DNA of 37,099 bases from the NCBI GenBank assembly GCA_964369265.1, contig CAYJEV010000007.1:1-37099 (forward strand), in the 5' to 3' direction. The notes below the pieces were generated by a model. That model was not told where the DNA came from. It saw only the letters and a list, made by a program, of their open reading frames with translations, and did not search any database. The stretch comes from DAMCAP01 sp964369265. Lineage in GTDB: Bacteria; Bacillota; Clostridia; Oscillospirales; Ruminococcaceae. Positions 1 through 6,246 of the stretch are shown piece by piece. The stretch's first letter is position 1, and each line of letters opens with the position of its first letter. Both the position numbers and the translations under genes were made by a program.

Positions 1-1
1 T

Positions 2-1519
2 ATTATGGGAGCGAATATAGGCACAACTATAACCTCTCAAATCATTAGACTAAGTGATATTAGTAGTGATAATTTATTTTTAACATTATTAAAACCAAAA
101 TCTCTTGCCCCTATGGCAGCTATTATTGGTATTGCTTTTTACTTATTAGCCAAGAGCAGTAAGAGAAAAGACTTAGGTCAAACTCTAATTGGATTTTCTG
201 TCTTATTCACAGGCTTATTTATAATGGAAGATGCAGTAATGCCCTTAAGAGAACTTCCTTGGTTTATAGAGCTTCTATCCACACTTTCAAACCCAATACT
301 TGGTGTTTTAGCTGGCGCGCTTGTTACAGCAGTAATTCAAAGCTCCTCAGCTTCTGTTGGTATACTGCAAGCTATTAGTGCGACAGGTGTTTTATCATTT
401 TCATCTGCTTTCCCAATCATAATGGGGCAAAATATCGGTACGTGTATTACACCTATCCTTTCCAGTATTGGTGCAAGTAAAAATGCGCAAAGAGCAGCGT
501 TAGTACATCTTTACTTTAACATTGGCGGTACAATCATTGCTCTGACTGCTATGTATGGTGTAAATGCTGTTTTAGGCGAACCATCTTATTGGAATGAGGC
601 TATTTCTAGAACAGGTATCGCAAATTTCCACACTATATTCAATGTAGTAATAACTCTACTTTTCTTGCCATTCACAAAGCTTTTAGAGAAGCTAGCATAT
701 AAAACAATCAAAGAAGACGAAAACGAGAGAAAGCTTGATGAGAATACAGATCTTCTTGATGAACGTTTCTTAATGTCACCTTCTGTTGCTCTACAACAAG
801 TTGACCATGTTATTGCTTCTATGGCTAAAAATGCACAAGCCAACTACCATGATAGTATTAGCTTGTTAGATAATTATGATTTCAAACTTATTGAAAATAT
901 TAAAGAAGTTGAGAAAACTATTAACAAGCAGGATGACAAGGTTGAGGGATATCTCGTTAAATTAGCTGCAACTGGTGATTTATCTGAATCAGATAGTAGG
1001 GAAGTAACTAATAAAATGCACTATATTAGCGAGTTTGAGCGAATTGGTGACTACTCTACTAACATTTTAGAATCCGCTCAAGAGATTTATGAGAATAGAA
1101 TAGTATTCTCTGATTCTGCTATTCATGAGCTTGGATTCCTAAGCTCAGCTGTTGGTGAAATCATTCAGCTAACATTAAATGCTATGGAAAACAAAAATGC
1201 ACAAACAGCAATGTCAATCGAGCCTCTTGAAGAAACTATAGATGCTATGGTTGAGCTATTAAAGGACAAGCATATCGATAGAGTTAAGAAAGGGAAGTGC
1301 CAAGCGCATTCTGGTATTGTATTCCTTGAAATTCTAACAAACCTTGAGAGAATTGCTGACCACTGCTCAAATATTGCTATTTACATGTTGAGTGAATTTG
1401 AAGAGGATATTATTGGAAGTAAACATGATTTTGTTTACAAGAGAATAATGGACGATCCAAAGTTCACAGAACTTAAAGATCAATACATGCTAGTTTATTA
1501 TAGCAGAATTAGTGATTAA
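2..1519 (+). CDS. Na+/phosphate cotransporter with PhoU-like C-terminus, 5' partial
   Basis: Membrane transporter of the NptA/Na-Pi cotransporter family, expected to import phosphate with sodium. The reading frame is open to the window edge. The first ATG (position 5) lies inside the conserved GANIGTT motif of the first inverted repeat, so the true start is upstream and this is the C-terminal ~505 residues. The second repeat shows QSSSA (about residue 112 from that ATG) and GQNIGT (about 141). Several hydrophobic helices follow up to about residue 220. The remaining ~270 residues are soluble and helical and resemble the PhoU domain often fused to this family (regulatory role inferred). It is convergent with sigF and separated from it by a hairpin. 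Confidence 0.9.
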   Translation: MMGANIGTTITSQIIRLSDISSDNLFLTLLKPKSLAPMAAIIGIAFYLLAKSSKRKDLGQTLIGFSVLFTGLFIMEDAVMPLRELPWFIELLSTLSNPILGVLAGALVTAVIQSSSASVGILQAISATGVLSFSSAFPIIMGQNIGTCITPILSSIGASKNAQRAALVHLYFNIGGTIIALTAMYGVNAVLGEPSYWNEAISRTGIANFHTIFNVVITLLFLPFTKLLEKLAYKTIKEDENERKLDENTDLLDERFLMSPSVALQQVDHVIASMAKNAQANYHDSISLLDNYDFKLIENIKEVEKTINKQDDKVEGYLVKLAATGDLSESDSREVTNKMHYISEFERIGDYSTNILESAQEIYENRIVFSDSAIHELGFLSSAVGEIIQLTLNAMENKNAQTAMSIEPLEETIDAMVELLKDKHIDRVKKGKCQAHSGIVFLEILTNLERIADHCSNIAIYMLSEFEEDIIGSKHDFVYKRIMDDPKFTELKDQYMLVYYSRISD

Positions 1520-1552
1520 TCCCTTGCGATTTTAAAGCTAAATTTAATTATT

Positions 1553-1583
1553 ATGGCTACATCAATTTAATTGATGTAGCCAT
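1553..1583. terminator. Bidirectional hairpin between the phosphate transporter and sigF
   Basis: A perfect 14-base inverted repeat (1553-1566 and 1570-1583) with a TTA loop lies between two convergent genes. The U-tract is weak on both strands, so termination efficiency is uncertain, but placement and stem strength fit a shared terminator. Confidence 0.65.
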
Positions 1584-1613
1584 TTAATATGCATATATTC
1601 ATATTTTAGGTAA

Positions 1614-2282
1614 TTAAATAAGCTCTTTTCGCATAGCTTCAAGTATTTTCTTTTCTCTTCTTGAAACTTGCACCTGTGTCATGCCCATCTCTTTTGCAAT
1701 AACAGCTTGTGTTTTATTTTGAAAATATCTTTTAGTTATTAGTGTCCTGTCTTCATCTGATAAATGTCCTAACAATTGTCGCAGAGCGATTAAATCTGAC
1801 AAAAGAACATCCTCCGATTCAACGGGTATATCAAATTGACCATTGCCTAAATCTTCTGATTCAGTTAATGACATAGGGGCAGCACAAACATTGAGCGCCT
1901 CCACAACATCTTCGTGGCTAACCTCAAGTGCATATGCAATTTCGGCGATTGATAAATCAACATCATTTTTTAACGCATGTTTTTCTCTTAGCCTATTTAT
2001 TTTAATAGATAACTCCTTAATGCTTCGACTAACTTTGATAGCTCCTCCATCACGAAAAAGCCTTCTCATTTCTCCTAAAATAACAGGCACAGCATATGTG
2101 GAAAATTTAACCCCTCGATTATAATCAAAACCATCAGTCGCTTTTACCAAGCCCATACAACCGGCTTGAAACAAATCATCATACTCAATGCCTTTCCCTT
2201 TAAATCTATGAGCGCAAGCATGAACTAAGCCTTGGTTTTGCTCAATAACCTCATCTCTCGTTAACCTCTCAACAACACTCAT
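1614..2282 (-). CDS. sigF: RNA polymerase sporulation sigma factor SigF
   Basis: Forespore-specific sigma-70 family factor, third gene of the spoIIA operon. The 222-residue protein has region 2 (DDLFQAGCMGLVKA, then FSTYAVPVILGEMRR) and a region 4.2 helix-turn-helix near the C-terminus (IAKEMGMTQVQVSRREKKIL). SigF and SigG are close in sequence; the SigF call rests on the position directly after spoIIAA and spoIIAB. The start is 3 bases after the spoIIAB stop, with an AAGG-type ribosome site inside the end of spoIIAB, so translation is probably coupled. Known biology: SpoIIAB holds SigF inactive until dephosphorylated SpoIIAA releases it. The 3' end faces the hairpin at 1553-1583. Confidence 0.95.
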   Translation of the reverse strand: MSVVERLTRDEVIEQNQGLVHACAHRFKGKGIEYDDLFQAGCMGLVKATDGFDYNRGVKFSTYAVPVILGEMRRLFRDGGAIKVSRSIKELSIKINRLREKHALKNDVDLSIAEIAYALEVSHEDVVEALNVCAAPMSLTESEDLGNGQFDIPVESEDVLLSDLIALRQLLGHLSDEDRTLITKRYFQNKTQAVIAKEMGMTQVQVSRREKKILEAMRKELI

Positions 2283-2285
2283 AAG

Positions 2286-2717
2286 CTACCTTGATGACAA
2301 CTTTTTATGCATTGTGACAGTTGTTCCTTTGTTTAAAGTTGAATTAACCTTAATATAATCCATGCTGTGTTCCATCATTGAAAAACCAAGACCTGATCTT
2401 TCGCTTTGTGGATCTGTTGTAAACATTGCCTCCATAGCTTTTTCAATATTTTCAATTCCGCAGCCTTTGTCACGAACTTTAATCTTTATACTTCTATTCT
2501 CAAATGAAGTTATTGTTATGTAGATTTCGCCGCTTGTGCCCCTATATCCGTGAACAATGCAGTTAGTAACAGCTTCTGATATTGCTGTTTTAATATCGGC
2601 AATCTCCTCAATAGTTGGATTTAAGTTCATGACAAACCCAGATACTGCCATCCTAGCAAAACCTTCATTTATTGATATTGCGTCAAACGATAGCTTGACT
2701 TTATTTGTTGGCACCAC
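2286..2717 (-). CDS. spoIIAB: Anti-sigma F factor / serine kinase SpoIIAB
   Basis: GHKL-fold protein kinase that binds and inhibits SigF and phosphorylates SpoIIAA. The 143-residue sequence shows the N box (SEAVTN, residues 47-52), the G1 box DKGCGI (83-88) and the nucleotide lid ERSGLGFSMME (106-116), which is very close to the ERSGMGF lid of Bacillus SpoIIAB. The start is GTG, the first of two tandem GTG codons, preceded by AGGAGG about 9 bases upstream. The gene overlaps the end of spoIIAA by 17 bases, which indicates translational coupling in the three-gene operon. Confidence 0.95.
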   Translation of the reverse strand: MVPTNKVKLSFDAISINEGFARMAVSGFVMNLNPTIEEIADIKTAISEAVTNCIVHGYRGTSGEIYITITSFENRSIKIKVRDKGCGIENIEKAMEAMFTTDPQSERSGLGFSMMEHSMDYIKVNSTLNKGTTVTMHKKLSSR

Positions 2718-3042
2718 CGCACAACACCTCCTCTTTCTTTATTTCACATAACTTCTCAATTCCAGATATTTTCATTACTTTTGATATGTGAGAAGGAGGA
2801 TTGGTTATTTTTATCCTTCCACCAATTTCGCTCATTGCCCTATATCTTCCCATAACAAAACCAATTCCTGAACTATCCATGAAACCGACACTCATAAAAT
2901 CTAGAATAAGTAGTTGAGGCTTTTTTTCTGTTATCGCTAAATCTACAACACCCCTTGCTTCAACAGTAAAGTGATGGTCAATTTCACCACTTAAATATAC
3001 TGTCAATATATTATCCTCAAAACAAATTTGAACTGACATCAT
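2701..3042 (-). CDS. spoIIAA: Anti-sigma F factor antagonist SpoIIAA
   Basis: STAS-domain anti-anti-sigma factor, first gene of the spoIIA operon. The 113-residue protein carries LDFMSVGFMDSSGIG, where the DSSG serines (57/58) form the phosphorylation site used by SpoIIAB and reversed by SpoIIE. Two ATG codons are in tandem at 3042 and 3039. AGGAGG sits only 3 bases before the first and 6 bases before the second, so 3039 may be the main start. It is transcribed divergently from the DUF4397 gene. The operon is classically driven by sigma-H; I could not find a convincing sigma-H site in the short upstream region, only a TATAAT box. Confidence 0.95.
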   Translation of the reverse strand: MMSVQICFEDNILTVYLSGEIDHHFTVEARGVVDLAITEKKPQLLILDFMSVGFMDSSGIGFVMGRYRAMSEIGGRIKITNPPSHISKVMKISGIEKLCEIKKEEVLCGGANK

Positions 3043-3068
3043 TTACCTCCTAAAATCGCTTTTTTCCA

Positions 3069-3074
3069 ATTATA
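3069..3074 (-). promoter_or_regulatory. Possible -10 box for the spoIIA operon
   Basis: TATAAT on the minus strand, about 30 bases upstream of spoIIAA. No recognisable -35 TTGACA lies 16-18 bases further upstream, and no sigma-H type AGGA...GAAT pair was seen. Weak support. Confidence 0.25.
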
Positions 3075-3126
3075 CAGGACAAGCTATAGAGAAAATTGCC
3101 GAAAAATGTATGGTACAAAAAAATAT

Positions 3127-3145
3127 TTAAAACATATAATATACT
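3127..3145 (+). promoter_or_regulatory. Promoter-like block upstream of the DUF4397 gene
   Basis: The block TTAAAACATATAATATACT contains TATAAT (3135-3140), and also CATATAATA (3133-3141), which fits the CATA-NNN-TA shape of mother-cell sigma-K -10 sites. An AC dinucleotide lies 16 bases upstream of CATA (3115-3116), as in sigma-K -35 elements. No TTGACA is present. The same block with one base changed lies upstream of miaB at 4284-4302. The sigma assignment is inference. Confidence 0.4.
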
Positions 3146-3171
3146 AAATAAGTTAGAGAGGAGAATTAAAC

Positions 3172-4155
3172 TTGAACACCAAAAATTCATATATACCAAT
3201 GTGGGATGCTATTAGAAATAATAATCAAAAAAGTGCGGTGCCTGTAATGGCAGAAGTTAAAATGAATCCCACAGATCCTGTTGCTCCAATTTTACCAAAC
3301 ACCGATGGAGTCTTTCCAACTCCTGAAGTTACTCCAGATACACTGCCAGAGGTTGCTCCTAGCCCGCCCACAACAGACGGTGTGTTTCCAACCCCAGAAG
3401 TGACACCAAGCCCATCATTTCCATCCCTTGTTCCACCAATAAATCAAATAATTCCCATACCAACAATATGCACTGGGTGCCCAAACATAAATGATAATAG
3501 ATACTGTAAGGTTCGATTTTTACATACTGTGCCTGGAGTAGGTCCAGTTAGGGTTGAGATAGGAAATACTATTGTTGCAAATGAACTTGATTATGCCGAA
3601 TATACAAATTACATAGGTGTAGCGAGTTCATTTTGGAATGTTAGTGTGTATTCCGAAAGAACAAATGAGCTATTAGTTAAGCAAGCAATGATGTTTGAAC
3701 CTGGAATTAGTATGACATTGGCAGTTGTTCTTAGCGGAGAAAAAGCTGATTTACTAGCTATTTATCAAACATCTTGTGTTAGGTATGACACAGGGCTTGC
3801 TTGCATAAGGTTCTCTAATTTAAGTCAGCAAATTGGAACTGTTGATATATTCACAGACAACTATAATCTTGTTGCATCTGATTTAGGCTACAAGAGCGTT
3901 ACAACATTTAGACCTGCACGAGAAGATAACTATAAGTTTATTGTGTTACAATCAAAGAACACTTCCTTTTCAAGAGGAGACGCTCTCTCTATTGATGGCA
4001 GACGAATTGACAAAGATAGTAATAGCTTACTAACTGATATAAACCCAGTATTAGAGTTTAGTGTAAATATTCTTTCTGGCAAAGACTATACTGTATGCAT
4101 AATAGGGGACTCAGCTCTACTTACTCCAATTCAAGTGGTTGTATTAGAAGATTAA
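3172..4155 (+). CDS. DUF4397 domain protein with Pro-rich N-terminus
   Basis: A 327-residue protein of unknown function. Residues 1-30 are polar with no signal peptide. Residues about 33-98 are rich in Pro and Thr and contain TDGVFPTPEVTP twice (44-55 and 68-79). Cys100, Cys103 and Cys112 flank the start of a DUF4397 beta-sandwich (CKVRFLHTVPGVGPVRVEIG, about 112-200); a second, more divergent copy follows (CIRFSNLSQQIGTVDIFTDN, about 212-325). The start is TTG with GAGAGGAG about 8 bases upstream; there is no nearby ATG alternative. It is divergent from spoIIA and followed by a hairpin. The lack of a secretion signal, the Pro-rich linker and the location suggest a spore-coat or surface role, but this is speculation. 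Confidence 0.8.
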   Translation: MNTKNSYIPMWDAIRNNNQKSAVPVMAEVKMNPTDPVAPILPNTDGVFPTPEVTPDTLPEVAPSPPTTDGVFPTPEVTPSPSFPSLVPPINQIIPIPTICTGCPNINDNRYCKVRFLHTVPGVGPVRVEIGNTIVANELDYAEYTNYIGVASSFWNVSVYSERTNELLVKQAMMFEPGISMTLAVVLSGEKADLLAIYQTSCVRYDTGLACIRFSNLSQQIGTVDIFTDNYNLVASDLGYKSVTTFRPAREDNYKFIVLQSKNTSFSRGDALSIDGRRIDKDSNSLLTDINPVLEFSVNILSGKDYTVCIIGDSALLTPIQVVVLED

Positions 4156-4162
4156 ATTTTAG

Positions 4163-4201
4163 AATAAAGGCACTATCAGTTTTCTGGTGGATGCCTTTAT
4201 T
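4163..4201 (+). terminator. Hairpin terminator after the DUF4397 gene
   Basis: A perfect 10-base stem (AATAAAGGCA at 4163-4172 with TGCCTTTATT at 4192-4201) and a 19-base loop, 8 bases after the stop codon. The U-tract is short (TTTATTT), so strength is uncertain. Confidence 0.6.
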
Positions 4202-4283
4202 TAGCATTCTATGAATATAATATTTTTTGCTAAATTTATAGAAATAATTCTATAAAAAAATATATATAACCTCTTTTATTATG

Positions 4284-4302
4284 TTAAAACATATGATATA
4301 CT
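4284..4302 (+). promoter_or_regulatory. Promoter-like block upstream of miaB
   Basis: TTAAAACATATGATATACT, identical to 3127-3145 at 18 of 19 positions. It holds a TATGAT -10-like hexamer or, read differently, CATATGATA. No clear -35 hexamer is seen. It lies about 38 bases before the miaB start, a suitable distance for the promoter of the long downstream gene run. Confidence 0.4.
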
Positions 4303-4339
4303 GTTAAAGTATGAAAAAGTATAGAAGGACTGAACAATA

Positions 4340-5758
4340 TTGAGAGATAAAGTAGAGATATTTTATAATGAGCAGCTTAAAGAAAAAAACTATCAGTTGC
4401 TAGTTAAAGATATAATAGAGAAAAAATACACCGAGCTTCCTTTAGCCTATATACACAGCTTTGGTTGCCAACAAAATGTTGCTGAAAGCGAAAAGCTGCG
4501 CGGGCAGATGTATGAAATGGGCTATGGATTTACAGATAACTCTGAACAGGCAGATTTAATTTTATTCAACACTTGTGCAGTAAGAGAAAATGCGCATAAT
4601 AGAGTGTTTGGTAATATTGGTGCGATTAAAACACTAAAGCAAACTAAGAAGGATATGCTTATTGTGCTTTGTGGATGCATGTTGCAGCAAGAAGATGTTG
4701 TTCTTAAAATCAAAGAGAGCTATCCACACATCGATATAGTGTTTGGCACTAATGCAATACACCTTTTTCCAAAAATGGTGTATGACAGATTTGTTGGTCA
4801 AAAAAGAGTGTTTGTTAATGAGAAAGAGTCCATTATAGTTGAGGATTTGCCAGTAAAGCGTGAGGGGAGCATAAAAGCTTCTTTGCCGATAATGCAAGGC
4901 TGCAACAATTTTTGCTCTTATTGTATCGTTCCTTATGTTAGAGGGAGAGAGATTAGCAGAACTCCTGAAAGAATAATAGCTGAGGCAAAAGAGATTGTTG
5001 CTGAAGGATTTAAAGAAATAACACTTTTAGGGCAAAATGTTAATTCATATGGCAAGGATATCGGAACTGACTTTGCAAGCCTTTTAAGAGAGCTTGACAA
5101 GATTAAAGGCGACTTTTGGATTAAGTTTATGACATCGCATCCAAAAGACTGTTCTAAAGAGCTTATTGACACAATTAAAGAGTCAAAGCATATATGTCAT
5201 CATATTCATTTGCCAATTCAATCTGGCTCTAATAAGATATTAGATAAAATGAATAGGAAATATACAGCAGAGTCGTATAAGAATCTCGTTTTATACGCAA
5301 GAGAAAACATCGAGGACATTACTTTCTCTAGCGATATAATAGTTGGTTTTCCTGGAGAAACATATGAGGACTTTAAAGAAACTTTAAGCTTATTAACCGA
5401 TGTAAGATATGATATGCTATATACATTCATCTATTCTAAAAGAACTGGAACTGCTGCCGCTAATTTTGAGGAAGTAGTCACTGAAAAAGAAAAATCTAAA
5501 TGGATGAATGAACTTCTTAAACATCAAGAAGTTATAGGTCTTGAGGTTAATCAAGCTCTTGTTGGAACTACACAGCGTGTACTTGTAGACTCTGTTGGTA
5601 AATCAGGAGATGGTTATATAGCTGGAAGAAATTATTCTGGCAAAATTGTAGAGTTTGAAGGCGATCAAAGCTTAATAGGCAGTTTTGTTGATGTTAAAAT
5701 CACAAAGTTTATGCGATGGGCAGTTGCTGGAGAGCTAATAAGAAATTTGGAGGATTAG
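4340..5758 (+). CDS. miaB: tRNA-2-methylthio-N6-dimethylallyladenosine synthase MiaB
   Basis: Radical-SAM methylthiotransferase that converts i6A37 to ms2i6A37 in tRNAs reading UNN codons. It acts after MiaA, which is encoded further down the same run. The 472-residue protein has an N-terminal UPF0004 domain with the three auxiliary-cluster cysteines Cys43 (FGCQQN), Cys79 (NTCAVRE) and Cys113 (CGCM). The radical-SAM motif is C188-NNF-C192-SY-C195, and a C-terminal TRAM domain ends near residue 465. About 30 residues precede the first domain, as is usual in Clostridia. The start is TTG with AAGGA about 11 bases upstream, a weak initiation context; the N-terminus is therefore a little uncertain. 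Confidence 0.95.
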   Translation: MRDKVEIFYNEQLKEKNYQLLVKDIIEKKYTELPLAYIHSFGCQQNVAESEKLRGQMYEMGYGFTDNSEQADLILFNTCAVRENAHNRVFGNIGAIKTLKQTKKDMLIVLCGCMLQQEDVVLKIKESYPHIDIVFGTNAIHLFPKMVYDRFVGQKRVFVNEKESIIVEDLPVKREGSIKASLPIMQGCNNFCSYCIVPYVRGREISRTPERIIAEAKEIVAEGFKEITLLGQNVNSYGKDIGTDFASLLRELDKIKGDFWIKFMTSHPKDCSKELIDTIKESKHICHHIHLPIQSGSNKILDKMNRKYTAESYKNLVLYARENIEDITFSSDIIVGFPGETYEDFKETLSLLTDVRYDMLYTFIYSKRTGTAAANFEEVVTEKEKSKWMNELLKHQEVIGLEVNQALVGTTQRVLVDSVGKSGDGYIAGRNYSGKIVEFEGDQSLIGSFVDVKITKFMRWAVAGELIRNLED

Positions 5759-5760
5759 AA

Positions 5761-6183
5761 ATGAGCAAAGTAATCGAGCTTGCAAGAACACTAGGCACAG
5801 CACTACAAAATGATGAGGCATTAGCTAGACTTAATGCTGCTAACAAGGCTAATGATGAAGATAAAGAGCTGGGTGCAATGATTGACAAATTCAATAATAT
5901 GAGAGCAGAGCTAAACGAAGCTATCATGAACACTAGCGAGGATAAGGATCAAGAAGCTATTGCTAAGCTTGATGCTGAGTTTAAGGCTTTATATAGTGAG
6001 ATAATGAACAGACCAACTATGGTTGAGTTTAGCGAAGCAAAGAATGAAGCAGACAAGCTTCTAAACTTTGTTTTAAAGATAATTAACGGTAGCGTAAATG
6101 GCGAAAATCCAAATGAAATTGTTGAGGATAGCGAAGACGAAGGTTGTAGTGGAAGCTGTTCTAGTTGCAAAGGTTGCCATTAG
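5761..6183 (+). CDS. YlbF/YmcA-family protein with Cys-rich tail
   Basis: Small helical protein (141 residues) of the YlbF/YmcA family. In Bacillus, YlbF, YmcA and YaaT form the Y-complex, which affects RNase Y-dependent mRNA processing and development and binds Fe-S clusters. Residues 1-115 are a helical, charged domain. The tail from about residue 130 (GCSGSCSSCKGCH) has five cysteines, like the Cys-rich tail I recall at the end of Bacillus YlbF. The ATG at 5761 is chosen because GGAGG lies 7 bases upstream; an earlier in-frame ATG at 5716 lies inside miaB and lacks a ribosome site. It sits 2 bases after the miaB stop. Confidence 0.8.
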   Translation: MSKVIELARTLGTALQNDEALARLNAANKANDEDKELGAMIDKFNNMRAELNEAIMNTSEDKDQEAIAKLDAEFKALYSEIMNRPTMVEFSEAKNEADKLLNFVLKIINGSVNGENPNEIVEDSEDEGCSGSCSSCKGCH

Positions 6184-6190
6184 TGATTTG

Positions 6191-6224
6191 TCGCACCATG
6201 CTTTAAAAGTGTGGTGCGATTTTT
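6191..6224 (+). terminator. Hairpin between ylbF-like gene and mutS
   Basis: Perfect 8-base stem TCGCACCA (6191-6198) with TGGTGCGA (6212-6219), then five T. It has intrinsic-terminator form but lies inside a co-oriented gene run, just 8 bases before the mutS ribosome site, so it may only attenuate read-through. Confidence 0.7.
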
Positions 6225-6246
6225 AAAAGATAAGGAGGTTATAGGT

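Noticed and set aside
6211..6246. GTG at 6211 as the mutS start
   Set aside because: It lies in the terminator-like hairpin without a ribosome site; GTG at 6247 has AAGGAGG 8 bases upstream.
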